DNA of 64,000 nt from Oncomelania hupensis (GCA_036898135.1 CM072517.1:68067604-68131603); one strand, 5' to 3'; counted from the first letter of the stretch, positions 40,862-54,152 are shown. The notes: generated by a model from the sequence alone, not told the origin. Program-made: numbers and translations.

Positions 40862-43800
40862 ATGTCGGACCCAGTGGCCTTGAGATTGCGTTTCAAGGAA
40901 TTGGGAGAAGCTTTACACTTAGCAGGGGCGGACCTAATTGCGTATATAAATGCAGAGGTAGAGAAACAGGAGGCTAAGGCAGAGAGAGCAGCAGAAAGGG
41001 AGGCGAAGAAACTAGCCTTAGAAGCAGAGCAGAAGAAACTAGCATTAGAAGCAGAACAGAAGAAACTCGAAGCAGATCAGAGAAAAGCAGAATTAGAAGC
41101 AGAGCAGAAGAAACTAGAATTAGAAGGAGAACAGAAGAAGGCAGCATTAGCAGCAGAGAGAGAAGCAGAAGTTAGGAGATGGGAGTATGAGCGGGCAGAA
41201 AAAGAAAAAGAGAGGGCAGAGAAAGAAAAAGAGAGGGAAGAAAAGGAAAAAGAAAGACAGCATGAGTTAGAGCTAAGAAGATTGGGATCAGGAGCTTCAA
41301 GTTCTTCCTCAACCCCTTCCCACTCAGATCAGCTAGAGGTAGCATCCAACCCTGTACAAGGAATGTCATTTCCACTGGGAACATTCAATGAGAGAGAAGA
41401 AGGTCTAGATCTCTATCTGACTAGGTTTGAGCGCCTAGCAACAGAGTATAAACTAGATCCCACTCATTGGTCTTTCAAGCTTAGTCAAGGACTTAGAGGA
41501 AAGGCTTATGACATCTACAGTAAGCTACCGACTGACAGAGTGACTGACTATCACAAAGTAAAAGAGGCACTCCTAACGGGATTCGAACTGACAGGAGAAT
41601 GCTACCGGCAAAAGTTCCGCACCAATCGGAGAGTGAAAGGAGAGAGCTATGCGCAGTTCGCGGATCGGTTGTCCACAACGCTGGATAAGTGGATTAGCCA
41701 GTCAGCCACGGCTAAGACGTATGATGGACTGACAGAACTGTTAGTATGGGAACAGCTACGGGAAACCATGACCCCCGAGCTGAGAACCTTCTCAGTAGAG
41801 CAGGGCGCGGAAAGACTAGAAGATCTGGTCAAGGTCGCAGATAGGTACGTGGCCGCACACGGAGAAGCCAAGAGCTTCAGGCGAGACCTAAAGCCTAACG
41901 GGAAAGAGGCACAGAAACGAAGCCCTAACCGAGAAGAGCGCACCGCGAATAAGCCGAATAACCCCAGACCTGGGCAAAATAAAGGACCCAACACGGAATT
42001 CGGGAAAAGAGGTCCCGCAGAACAGAGACGGTATTGTTCGTTCTGCAACAGAAACAATCACTCCACCGCAGAATGTTTCAAGTTGGCCGCACAACGTAGG
42101 GAAGAGCGCGAAAGCCGGCCAGCGCACAGAGTTCTAACTCAAAGTAGCGGTAATAAGCCACACACGATCGGAGATCACCCATCGGTGACAGACACGGTCA
42201 AGGTCAACGGAAAAGAAGCGAACTGTCTGTATGACACAGGTCTATCATACGACGCGATAGTCAGCGAGTCTCTTGTATCGCGCGCGGACTTGACAGACAA
42301 GACAGTCGACTTACAAGGAGCAGACTTGACGAAACCGACGACTACTTGCCCAATAGCTTGGATCGAAGTAGAGAGTAGGTACGTCACAGGACGAATCCAA
42401 GCAGCTGTTTTACAGAAACCCCTGTATGATCTAGTGCTAGGTTGTAGGTATGTGTTCTTAGGCACGCCCCCAAAAACTGTAGAGATAGCTGCAGTGCAAA
42501 CCAGGGCCCAAGCTAAAACCCAACCACCCCAGCCCGAGTTCGCTCCGAATCCAGGACTCGAAGAGATCAAAACAGCACAGAAAGAAGACACCTCGATAGC
42601 GAAGTGCTTCCAGAAGCTACCCAAGGCGCACACACCCCCGCACAAGGGAGACTTCTACATGGAACAGGGAGTTCTACATCGACAAGGAGATGGAGATCAC
42701 ACCCAACTAGTACTACCAGCCACCCTTCGAGCCCAAGTACTAGAATTAGGCCACAGCATGCCACTCAGCGGACACATGGGAATTGGAGCCACAGTGCAGA
42801 GAATCAGCGCACACTACTATTGGCCAGGAATCACGGAGGATGTCAAGCGCTACGTGAAATCTTGCCACCAATGTCAACGATATTCCCCGCGACATCACAC
42901 CGTACCAGTTACCTTAGGACCATCAGTAGTAGTCGGCGTGCCATTCCAGCAAGTCTCAGTAGACATAGTAGGACCACTGCCCATGACCAAGAAGCGGAAC
43001 AGATTTCTACTCACACTCGTCGACGCATGTACGATGTGGTGCGAAGCAGTCCCGTTGCCAGCGATCGACACCAAGAAGATTGCAGATGCACTCATCGCCA
43101 TCTTTACCAGAGTCGGATTCCCGGACAGCATTAGAACGGACAACGGATCTCAGTTCACCGGCCGCCTGATGCAAGACGTGTTCGAGTTGATACAAGTCCA
43201 TCACATTCGCACACCACCATACCACCCCGCCAGCAACGGACAAGTAGAAAGACTGAATGGAACCCTTCTCACCATACTCAGGAAAGTCGCCGACGACAAT
43301 CCAGAAGCGTGGGACACCTACGTGAATGCGGCACTGTTCGCATACCGAGAAACGCCCCATGCAGCCACAGGCTACACCCCGTCAACATTGCTATTCGGCA
43401 GACCTCTAGCAGGACCGCTAGAAGCCCTACGCAGAAGTTGGACGGAAGCCAAGATAGACGACACACCCAGAGGTGCCACCAAGTACGTCGCAGACCTGCA
43501 GGAAACCCTCAAAGCAACGTGGAAGAAAGCTGGTGAAGCACTGAAGAAGGCAAGAGCCCGTCAGGCGAAGTACTACAACCGCCACGCGAAGGACAGAGAA
43601 CTGCAAGTCGGCGATCAAGTGCTACTCTTACTTCCAAGTGGAACCAACAAGCTGGACATCGCTTGGAGAGGACCGTACCGGGTGACTGCCAAGAAATCCA
43701 AGACAGTCTACCAAGTAGAGGTGAACGGGAGAGCCCGATACCACCACATCAATCTCCTCAAGAAATACACGGACCGACCAGCGACCCCCAGCACTCACAA

Positions 43801-45371
43801 CTTGTTAGCCATCGCCATCGCGGAAGAAGGAGAAAGCATGGAGACCAATGCAGTAGAGTATCCCCTGCACTCCAAAGAAACCTACAAAGACGTGATACTC
43901 AACGGAGACCTAGCCGCTAAACAGCGACAGCAAGTACTACAGGTCATTCGACAACATCAGACTGTGCTCACAGACCGACCAGGGAGGACAGACCTCGTCG
44001 AAGTAACCCTAACGGTGACCGACCCAACACCCGTCCGCCAGAAGCTCTACCCGATGCCACTGTCGCAGCAGCGAGCCATCAAGGAAGAGATAGACACCTT
44101 ACTGGCAGCCGGAATCATCTCAGAGTCTACTTCACCCTACAGCGCAGGCACGGTATTGTTGCGAAAACCCAACGGAGAGCATCGACTGTGCATCGACTTC
44201 AGACTGTTGAATGCCGTAACGGCAGTTCCAGCCAGAGCCACTCCCGGACCAGACAGACCTATTTGCCAAGCTACAGCGAGCAAAGTACTTCTCACGCATC
44301 GACCTCAGCAAAGGATACTACCAGATACCAGTGCAACCGCAAGTCCGAAAGTACCTAGCTTTCAGCACTATGGAAGGACACTTCGAGTTCAATGTACTTC
44401 CATTCGGACTCCACAACGCACCCAGCATCTTCAGCGCCATGATGCGAAAACTCCTGGCACCCCTGAGCAGCGAGCACCTACATTCGTTTATGGACGACAT
44501 CCTCATCGCAACACCCACGTGGGAGGAACATGTCACGCTCCTACAACAACTACTCGCCCGCCTCAGAGACACGGGATTGACGGCAAGACCCACCAAATGT
44601 CAGATTGGATTCACAGAACTAGAATTTCTGGGACACACCATCAGTCAAGGAAGCCTGCGACCGGTAGAAAAGACAGTGAAACGCCTACTCGACGCTCCTA
44701 GGCCCAAGACAAAGAAGGAAGTGCAGTCATTTCTAGGACTCTGCGGCTTCTACCAGAAGTTCATCCCCAACTACAACAGCATCGCCGTACCTCTGACAAA
44801 TGGAACCCGGAAAATCGCCCCGGACAAAGTCGTATGGACAGCGGAATGCGAGACAGCATTCCAAACACTCAAGGACAGAATGACATCGGCGCCAGTACTC
44901 CACCTACCCGATTTGACTCAGCCATTCGTTCTTCGCACCGACGCAAGCGACTTAGGACTCGGAGCAGTACTGCTACAGCGCGACCCCAAGAATGCAGAGA
45001 CGCTATTCCCTGTCGCCTACGCCAGCAGAAAATTGAGACCCGCCGAGACCCACTACGCCACGTCGGAGAAAGAATGCCTTGGACTAGTCTGGGCCATACA
45101 GAAGTTTCAACTCTACCTGTATGGGACCCATTTCACAGTTCAGGTGGACCACCAACCACTATCGTTCCTGGCAGCCTCCAAGTCTTTGAACTCTCGCCTG
45201 ATGCGATGGGCACTCACCCTTCAGGCGTACTCATTCCAAATCGAGTACATCCCCGGCAAAGAAAACCACGGAGCCGACTACCTCAGTCGCCATCTCGTGG
45301 AGGACACAGCAGCTGTCGCCCACCCAACACAACTAAGGGCCACAGCACCAGAATTCGTCCCCGCCCAGTAA
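40862..45371 (+). pseudogene. Gag-Pol polyprotein of copy 2, one frameshift in RT
   Basis: The domains are as in copy 1: coiled coil, SCAN-like capsid, CCHC, DTG protease, HHCC/DDE integrase, RT with FMDD, RNase H. The coiled coil is shorter by several EQKKLE-type units. Integrase keeps HYYWPG. Compared with copy 1, one extra G near 44222 (GTAACGGCAG against GTAACGCAG) shifts the frame after LLNAVT; the wrong frame runs to 44701 while the right one continues to the stop at 45371. The single lesion and close identity mark it as young. As read it would make Gag, protease and integrase but no RT or RNase H. Confidence 0.93.
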
Positions 45372-45538
45372 TACCCTGTCACTAGTGTCCATAGCTACCT
45401 GGCACAGCATTGCAGCTCAGGTAGAGCAACTTACTTAGTTTGTAAATAGGACCCTAGGATAGTGCAGTGTTAAACTAGGCTCTGTAGTAGAAAAAGGTCG
45501 AATCCAGTAGTCATCGCCTTTTTTCAGTTGAGGGAGCC

Positions 45539-46605
45539 TGTCACGAATTGGCTAGTTTAAACTCTGCCTATCGACTATTTAGCATTGTGTAGCCTTTGTA
45601 ACAGTAGAGAGTTAGTACAGTACACAGTAGCAATTAAATTACAGCACACTGCGAGCCTGAGCCACACACACAGCGCAGTGACGTCAGCACTTGAGTTTTG
45701 AATATGAACATTTTACCCAATAGAGCTTACGCAAAGCGGTTCGAGCCAGTTTGACTGGGTCCGAGCCTAACACATTTTTGGTCAGTTGGGAGAAATACAC
45801 CGAAGTGTTAACAGCTAGAAAGCTGGCAGAGAAATCTCTCTACACTTAGACCAGGAAGCAGGACTTAGGAATCGTAGAATTCTATCAAGTCAACACGGGC
45901 CTGAACTTGTCAAACAGACGGGCAGGCGAGCTATCCCGAGCTATCCCGAGCTATCCTGTGAACCCCACTCCACAGAAACAAGTTGGTTGAGGAACCTCTA
46001 CCGCACAAGTCGGAACGAGCGACCCGGTAAAACTCCCTGTCAGACCCCACAGCGTGGCCAGGGAACCCAACTACACAACGACACAGGTGGACCAGAAGCT
46101 ACCTCACAGAAGGACTTCGACCGCACCACCCGCCAGTTAAGTGTGTTATCCCAAGTGCACTTAAACTGATCAGAACAGGACCACAGTAGTCCAACTATTC
46201 AGAAACTCTAAAACGGACCACAGTAGTCCAAATCTACATGAGATATACTAGCGAGTGCCCGATGAAGATAGAACAGCTGCATAGACTATCAGCGATCGAA
46301 CTATTAGCATTGAAAGAGACTTTTTAAGTTAGATTAGTACTTAGAGAACCTTGTATAGAGTAGAAGAAATAAATGTGTGATTTTAACTGTTATCAAAAGG
46401 CTGGACTACATATGATTCATAGCCGTGTGAAAGCTAGTGTGACAGTATTCTTTTACCTTTTTTCTATCTATTTCGGTACCCCAACCTTAACACAGAACGA
46501 GCTAAACAAATAAATTTATTAAAGTAATTCATAGGGTGACTTACTAGCAGTTCCCACCGAATAAACGTGAGGGTCCATAATTCCATTGTGCAGAGCCCAT
46601 AAACC
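45539..46605 (+). repeat. 3' LTR of copy 2, intronless, end truncated
   Basis: Nearly identical to the 5' LTR, with the same intronless joint at 45917/45918. It stops at CCCATAAACC, about 11 bp short of the expected end. Confidence 0.9.
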
Positions 46606-47684
46606 ACGTGGGGTTTATGGGCTCTGCACAATGGAATTATGGACCCTCACGTTTATTCGGTGGGAACTGCTAGTAAGTCACCCTATGAATTACTTTAATA
46701 AATTTATTTGTTTAGCTCGTTCTGTGTTAAGGTTGGGGTACAGAAATAGATAGAAAAATGGTAAAAGATACTGTCACACTAGCTTTCACACGGCTATGAA
46801 TCATATGTAGTCCAGCCACTTGATAACAGTTAAAATCACACATTTATTTCTTCTACTCTATACAAGATTCTCTAAGTACTACTCTAACTTAAAAAGTCTC
46901 AGTCACTGCTAATAGTTCGATCGCTGATAGTCTAGGCAGCTGTTATATCTTCCTCGGGCACTGGCTATAATGTTTCATGTAGATTTGGACTACTGTGGTC
47001 CGTTTTACAGTTTCTGAAGAGTTGGACTACTGTGGTCCTGTTATGATCAGTTTAAGTGCACCTTCGCCTTATGCACTTAACTCATGTGTGGGGTGTGTAA
47101 CGAAAGGGGTTATATGAAGAAACTGCGTGTATGCGTGCGTGAATATTCTGCGTGTTCTCCCGTCTCACACTCCCTAACTCTCAAGAATTCTTTTTGTCGT
47201 CACACCCCCTTTCTATTACCAGAAAATAAACAATAATCAACAAAGCTCATACGAGTACATACAACCCAATCAATAATAAGGAAAATATATATATAGTTTT
47301 GTACTCACGTACTTTGTAGAAATAATCCGTGAATTAAATATACCATTCACAAATCACACACATAAAGTTCCAAGGAAATAATCCGGGAGATTGTACACTG
47401 ATCTCACAAACCCACAAATAATTCTCAATCAGAAAATCCAAATGTCACCAGTCACAATAAACCAATATCGATCTGGTCACCGTCGACAGAGAGAGTTACC
47501 AAGAGTCTCATGGAGGACAGAATTCGCTGTCTGTCTTTTGTTTCCTTTTAATCCTCTGTCTCTGTCTATATCTATACACTATCTGCCTTCTCCTTATCCT
47601 TGGCCTTTCTATCTATCTATTCCTGGGTTTTTCTCCTCTCCCTATCGTCCTCTTCGCCTTTTCCCAATAATCCTTCACTGCTGC

Positions 47685-47890
47685 TGCTGTGGTAGCGGTT
47701 GCTGCTGCTGCCGATGATGTAGCAGTGGTTGCTGCTGCTGATGATGTAGCAGTGGTTGCTGTTGCTGATGATGTAGCAGTGGTTGCTGCTGCTGATGATG
47801 TAGCAGTGGTTGCTGCTACTGATGATGTAGCAGTGGTTGCTGCTGCTGATGATGTAGCAGTGGTTGCTACTGCTGCTGATGTGGTAGCGG
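47685..47890. repeat. 27-bp minisatellite, about seven units
   Basis: Units of GCAGTGGTTGCTGCTGCTGA plus TGATGTA are in tandem. The multiple-of-three length keeps frames open on both strands without implying a protein. Confidence 0.92.
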
Positions 47891-47894
47891 TTGC

Positions 47895-48290
47895 TCGTCT
47901 TCTTCTTCGTCTTCTTCTTTGGCTTCTTCTCTGGCTCCTTCTTTATGCTCCCACCATTCTTCCTCCTCGGCTTCTTCTTCCTCTGCTTCCTCTCCTTCTC
48001 CTTCTTCTTCTTCTTCTTCTTGAGCGCTGTCGTCGTCTTGACTTTCTTCCTTTTCTTCTTCTTCTCCTTCACTCGTATTCTTCTTCTTCTTCTGCTTCTT
48101 CTTCTTCTTTCTCTTCTTCTTCTTCTTCTTCTTCTTCTTCTTCTTCTTCTTTACGACTTCTTCTCCTTCTCCTTTACTTCTTCTTTCTCATTCTCTTTCT
48201 CTTCTTCTTCTGCTTACTCTCATTCTTCTTCTTCTTCTTCTTCTTCTTCTTCTTCTTCTTCTTCTTCTTCTTTCTTTCTCTCTCTTTGCC
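47895..48290. repeat. (CTT)n polypyrimidine tract
   Basis: About 400 bp with nearly all pyrimidines on the plus strand, from imperfect CTT repeats to a nearly pure run at 48227-48270. Such tracts can form triplex structures. Confidence 0.93.
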
Positions 48291-50054
48291 TCGAGGCCCC
48301 TCAGCCGGAGACTTCTGAAAACATACAAGTTTTTCCCCACTAAATATCTCGATACATAGACTTTTCCGTATTACCACATATACCTTTCTCTCTCTCTGTG
48401 ACAGGACCAGACCAGCAATATATAATTCAAAACTCATATGTGTAGAACACAGTTCACACATACGCAAAAATTGTAAAACTAATTATAACACTAATTATTA
48501 CATCCTGACGCTGACTACTTTCATTCACACAAATAAATATAATGCTATACAGTGCGAGTTGAGGTTTCAACCTCAAATCAAATAAAAATCCGATTTCAAT
48601 TCGTTACTCAAAATATACAACGATCCACTATCTCCATCACCTCCCTAATCAATCCTTCATACTAATATCAAAATTATCTATTATTAATTATTATTCCACA
48701 ATAAGTAGAATATAATCATGGTTCAATATTATTACGTTTATAACACATATTTCAATGATAAACAATATATATACCTGCAGTCAACAGCTGCCAGAAGTAC
48801 AACACACAACCACTCACTCCGTGATACAAAAGAAGACTCCCACCAGTTTGAATGTGATTGGCCAGTTGTCACATGACTAGCTCAGCCAATCAGCATTCAG
48901 TTAACAATAAAAAAAAATACTATCATTTATGTCTTCACACAGGAATAGACTACAATACACAAAAACGTCATCGGACCGAAATAGTATAAAACCGGTCCGT
49001 GACAGGGTGTTCGAAGTCCTTCTGTGAGGTAGCTTCTGGTACACCTTTGTCGTTGTGTAGTTGGGTTCCCTTGCCACGCTGTGGGGTCTGACAGGGTGTT
49101 TCTTCGGGTATCTCTTTCCGTCTTGTGCGGTAGAGTCTCCTCAACCAACTAGTCGTTTCTGTGGAGTGGGGTGCACAGGATAGCTCGGGATAGCTCGGGA
49201 TAGCTCGCCTGCTCGTCTGTAATATAAGAGACGAAATTCTGCACAACCCTGAATAATCGGTTTGTGCAGAGCGTCTCACTGAAAGCCAAGTAGCCCTCAG
49301 TGATAGCTCCACATCTCTATACATAAGCGACGAACATTCTGCTACTTCCGGGTTCCACTGGAATCTCACTCTAAATTCCTATACATACATAAATATAAAT
49401 CGTGTCTAACTATACACATACAGAATTAATAATAATATAAACATTCACGGGTACAGCCACTGGTCTGCAAACATACATATAAGTTAAACAACAGTGGTTC
49501 CGTACGGGATACAACATGGCGGCGCAACCGGTCGTGTTTCACCTCGTGCTCGGCTCTTCCACGTGGTCCCGCAAATTCGGATTAACAATTCACATTTATG
49601 CATAGCAAATTCCACAAGCATAATTTCAACAATAATATAAATATATCACGATGAAACAGAAGGGTGTTCATTTACCTGTTTGACAAGTTCAGGCCCGTGA
49701 TGACTTGAGAGAATTCTAAGATTCCTAAGTCCTGCTTCCTGGTCTATGAGTGTAGAGATTTCTCTAGCTGTGGAGATGTTGACTCTACCTCGTCACACAC
49801 ACGACTGATTCAAACTGTGTTAGGCTCTGACACAGTCAAAACTGCTCTACCCACTGAGCCTGCTCTGATTGGTTAAAACGGTCCGATTCAAAGCTCAAGT
49901 GCTGACTCACTGCGATAGCGTGGGTCGGGCTCGCGGTGTGTGGTCTGCTGTGTAATTTACTTGCTGCTGTGTAATAGTCTAACTTCTAAAGTTACAAAGA
50001 CTACACATGGCTAAATAGTCAACAAGCAGAGTTAAAACTAGCCAATTCGTGACA

Positions 50055-50064
50055 GGCTCCCTCA
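50055..50064 (-). promoter_or_regulatory. polypurine tract of copy 3
   Basis: On the minus strand GAGGGAGCC directly precedes the 3' LTR, as in copies 1 and 2. Confidence 0.55.
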
Positions 50065-50222
50065 ACTGAAAAAAGGCGATGACTACTGGATTCGACCTTT
50101 TTCTACTACAGAGCCTAGTTTAACGCTGCACTATCCTAGGGTCCTATTTACACACTAGTTAAGTTGCTCTACCTGAGCTGCAATGCTGTGCCAGGTAGCT
50201 ATGGACACTAGTGACAGGGTTT

Positions 50223-53200
50223 TTATTGGGCGGGGACGAATTCTGGTGCTGTGGCCCTTAGTTGTGTTGGGTGGGCGACAGCTGCTGTGTCCTCCACGAG
50301 ATGGCGACTGCGGTAGTCGGCTCCGTGGTTCTCTTTGCCGGGGATGTACTCGATTTGGAATGAGTACGCCTGAAGGGTGAGTGCCCATCTCATCAGGCGA
50401 GAGTTCAAAGACTTGGAGGCTGCCAGGAACGATAGTGGTTGGTGGTCCACCTGAACTGTGAAGTGGGTCCCATACAGGTAGAGTTGGAATTTCTGTATGG
50501 CCCAGACTAGTCCAAGGCATTCTTTCTCCGACGTGGCGTAGTGGGTCTCGGCGGGTCTCAATTTTCTGCTGGCGTAGGCGACAGGGAATAGCGTCTCTGC
50601 ATTCTTGGGGTCGCGCTGTAGCAGTACTGCTCCGAGGCCTAAGTCGCTTGCGTCGGTGCGAAGAACGAATGGCTGAGTCAAATCGGGTAGGTGGAGTACT
50701 GGCGCCGATGTCATTCTGTCCTTGAGTGTTTGGAATGCCGTCTCGCATTCCGCTGTCCATACGACTTTGTCCGGGGCGATTTTCCGGGTTCCATTTGTCA
50801 GAGGTACGGCGATGCTGTTGTAGTTGGGGATGAACTTCTTCCGCGATGGCGATGGCCATCCATGTGTGAGTGCTGGGGGTCGCTGGTCGGTCCGTGTATT
50901 CCTTGAGGCGATCGATGTGGTGGTATCGGGCTCTCTTGTTCACCTCTACTTGGTAGACTGTCTTGGATTTCTTGGCAGTCACCCGGTACGGTCCTCTCCA
51001 AGCGATGTCCAGCTTGTTGGTTCCACTTGGAAGTAAGAGTAGCACTTGATCGCCGACTTGCAGTTCTCTGTCCTTCGCGTGGCGGTTGTAGTACTTCGCC
51101 TGACGGGCTCTTGCCTTCTTCAGTGCTTCACCAGCTTTCTTCCACGTTGCTTTGAGGGTTTCCTGCAGGTCTGCGACGTACTTGGTGGCACCTCTTGGTG
51201 TGTCGTCTATCTTGGCCTCCGTCCAACTTCTGCGTAGGGCTTCTAGCGGTCCGGCTAGAGGTCTGCCGAATAGCAATGTTGACGGGGTGTAGCCTGTGGC
51301 TGCATGGGGTGTTTCTCGGTATGCGAACAGTGCCGCATTCACGTAGGTGTCCCACGCTTCTGGATTGTCGTCGGCGACTTTCCTGAGGATGGTGAGAAGG
51401 GTTCCATTCAGTCTTTCTACTTGTCCGTTGCTGGCGGGGTGGTATGGTGGTGTGCGAATGTGATGAACCTGTATCAACTCGAACACGTCTTGCATCAGGC
51501 GGCCGGTGAACTGAGATCCGTTGTCCGTTCTAATGCTGTCCGGGAATCCGACTCTGGTAAAGATGGCGATGAGTGCATCTGCAATCTTCTTGGTGTCGAT
51601 CGCTGGCAACGGGACTGCTTCGCACCACATCGTACATGCGTCGACGAGTGTGAGTAGAAATCTGTTCCGCTTCTTGGTCATGGGCAGTGGTCCTACTATG
51701 TCTACTGAGACTTGCTGGAATGGCACGCCGACTACTACCGATGGTCCTAAGGTAACTGGTACGGTGTGATGTCGCGGGGAATATCGTTGACATTGGTGGC
51801 AAGATTTCACGTAGCGCTTGACATCCTCCGTGATTCCTGGCCAATAGTAGTGTGCGCTGATTCTCTGCACTGTGGCTCCAATTCCCATGTGTCCGCTGAG
51901 TGGCATACTGTGGCCTAACTCTAGTACTTGGGCTCGAAGGGTGGCTGGCAGTACTAGTTGGGTGTGATCTCCATCTCCTTGTCGATGAAGAATTCCCTCT
52001 TCCATGTAGAAGTCTCCCTTGTGCGGGGGTGTGTGCACCTTGGGTAGCTTCTGGAAGCACTTCGCTATCGAGGTGTCTTCTTTCTGTGCTGTTTTGATCT
52101 CTTCGAGTCCTGGATTCGGAGCGAACTCGGGCTGGGGTGGTTGGGTTTTAGCTTGGGCCCTGGTTTGCACTGCAGCTATCTCTACAGTTTTAGGGGGCGT
52201 GCCTAAGAACACATACCTACAACCTAGCACTAGATCATACAGGGGTTTCTGTAAAACAGCTGCTTGGATTCGTCCTGTGACGTACCTACTCTCTACTTCT
52301 ATCCAAGCTATTGGGCAAGTAGTCGTCGGTTTCGTCAAGTCTGCTCCTTGTAGTTCGACTGTCTTGTCTGTCCAGTCCGCGCGCGATACCAGAGATTCGC
52401 TAACTATCGCGTCGTATGATAGACCTGTGTCATACAGACAGTTCGCTTCTTTTCCGTTGACCTTGACCGTGTCTGTCACCGAGGGGTGATCTCCGATCGT
52501 TTGTGGCTTGTTACCGCTACTTTGAGTTAGAACTCTGTGCGCTGGCCGGCTTTCGCGCTCTTCCCTACGTTGTGCGGCCAACTTGAAACATTCTGCGGTG
52601 GAGTGATTGTTTCTGTTGCAGAACGAACAATACCGTCTCTGTTCTGCAGGACCTCTTTTCCCGAATTCCGTGTTGGGTCCTTTATTTTGCCCAGGCCTGG
52701 GGTTATTCGGCTTATTCGCGGTGCGCTCTTCCCGGTTAGGGCTTCGTTTCTGTGCCTCTTTCCCGTTAGGCTTTAGGTCTCGCCTGAAGCTCTTGGCTTC
52801 TCCGTGTGCGGCCACGTACCTATCTGCGACCTTGACCAGATCTTCCAGTCTTTCCGCGCCCTGCTCTACTGAGAATGTTCTCAGCTCGGGGGTCATGGTT
52901 TCCCGTAGCTGTTCCCATACTAACAGTTCTGTCAGTCCATCATACGTCTTAGCCGTGGCTGACTGGCTAATCCACTTATCCAGCATTGTGGACAACCGAT
53001 CCGCGAACTGCGCATAGCTCTCTCCTTTCACTCTCCGATTGGTGCGGAATTTTTGCCGATAGCATTCTCCTGTTAGTTCGAATCCCGTTAGGAGTGCCTC
53101 TTTTACTTTGTGATAGTCAGTCACTCTGTCAGTCGGTAGCTTACTGTAGATGTCATACGCCTTTCCTCTAAGCCCTTGACTAAGCTTAAAAGACCAATGA

Positions 53201-53781
53201 GTGGGATCTAGTTTGTACTCTGTTGCTAGACGCTCAAACCTAGTCAGATAGAGATCTAGACCTTCTTCTCTCTCATTGAATGTTCCCAGTGGGAATGACA
53301 TTCCTTGTACAGGGTTGGATGCTACCTCTAGCTGATCTGAGTGGGGAGGGGTTGAGGAAGAACATGAAGCTCCTGATCCCATTCTTCTTAGCTCTAACTC
53401 ATGCTGTCTGTCTTTTTCCTTTTCTGCCCTCTCATACTCCCATCTCCTAACTTCGGCTTCTCTCTCTGCTGCTAATGCTGCCTTCTTCTGTTCTCCTTCT
53501 AATTCTAATTTCTTCTGCTCTGCTTCTAATTTCTTCTGCTCTGCTTCTAATTTCTTCTGCTCTGCTTCTAGTTCCAGTTTCTTTTGCTCTCTTGCTGCTT
53601 CTAACTCTAGTTTCTTCTGCTCTGCTTCTAATTTCTTTGCCTCTCTCTCTGCTGCTCTCTCTGCCTTAGCCTCCTGTTTCTCTACCTCTGCATTTATATA
53701 CGCAATTAGGTCTCCCCCTGCTAAGTGTAAAGCTTCTCCCAATTCCTTGAAACGCAATCTCAAGGCCACTGGGTCCGACAT
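50223..53781 (-). pseudogene. Gag-Pol polyprotein of copy 3, RT deleted
   Basis: From the ATG at 53781 the frame encodes the coiled coil, SCAN-like capsid, CCHC, DTG protease and full integrase to the GPY region. Near 50840 the sequence jumps from the post-integrase linker (AIAIAEE) to the connection region before RNase H, removing the equivalent of about residues 1016-1322 of copy 1, which is all of RT. Short homology (about AGAAG) lies at the breakpoints. The jump changes frame, so RNase H (LRTDASDLGLGA to the stop at 50223) is read separately and the wrong frame ends at 50155. The copy cannot transpose on its own but keeps LTRs and the Gag part. Confidence 0.92.
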
Positions 53782-54134
53782 TGCCAAACGTGTCTATGAA
53801 CACCCTCTGAGTCACGTGGAATACCAAAACACTAGCAATATTGCAAGTCAATAACAACAATGCAAAGACCATAAAATTCGTAATCAATAATAGAATAAAA
53901 CAAGAGTCAAATGGCATACAACAGTTATTTAAGCAAAACCTGCAAAAGAACAATGCAACATACAGGCACAAAAATATTTGAAGCAAAAAAGTTTTTAACT
54001 AAAGAATAGTGCACCACAACTGATCAGTGTTATATACCCTTACAACTATTCTAAGTTATTCTACCTCTACTACTACTGTTATCTAATTTTATTGTACTTA
54101 GGTCCGGTTATACCCAATTCCTATTATACACAGA

Positions 54135-54152
54135 TCCTAGCTAGGCTCGCCA
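54135..54152 (-). promoter_or_regulatory. primer binding site region of copy 3
   Basis: Minus-strand TGGCGAGCCTAGC follows the 5' LTR by 7 bp, as in the other copies. Confidence 0.58.

Larger units (their letters stand above)
39418..46605 (+). mobile_element. Gmr1-like Ty3/Gypsy retrotransposon, copy 2 (intronless LTRs, frameshifted)
   Basis: Same family as copy 1, with shorter LTRs because the 460-bp GT...AG segment is missing. The polyprotein is nearly identical to copy 1 but carries one frameshift in RT. The 3' LTR has lost its last few bases and abuts the inverted 3' LTR of copy 3, so no target duplication can be identified. Confidence 0.93.
47096..49004. mobile_element. 1.9-kb solo LTR of another family
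   Basis: Begins TGTAACGAAAGG and ends GGTCCGTGACA, flanked by GGGTG at 47091-47095 and 49005-49009. The TG...CA ends and 5-bp duplication fit a Ty3/Gypsy LTR. There are no retroelement genes inside; the interior holds a 27-bp minisatellite and a long CTT tract. The duplication lies within the copy 3 LTR, so this insertion is younger than copy 3. Confidence 0.78.
46606..50054 (-). repeat. 3' LTR of copy 3, interrupted
   Basis: Without the inserted solo LTR (47096-49004) and its duplication it is about 1535 bp, matching the 1540-bp 5' LTR. The intron-like segment is at 49217-49675 on the minus strand. Confidence 0.88.

Noticed and set aside
47617..48343. Frames of 97-209 codons on both strands
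   Set aside because: They consist of low-complexity translations of the 27-bp minisatellite and the CTT tract.
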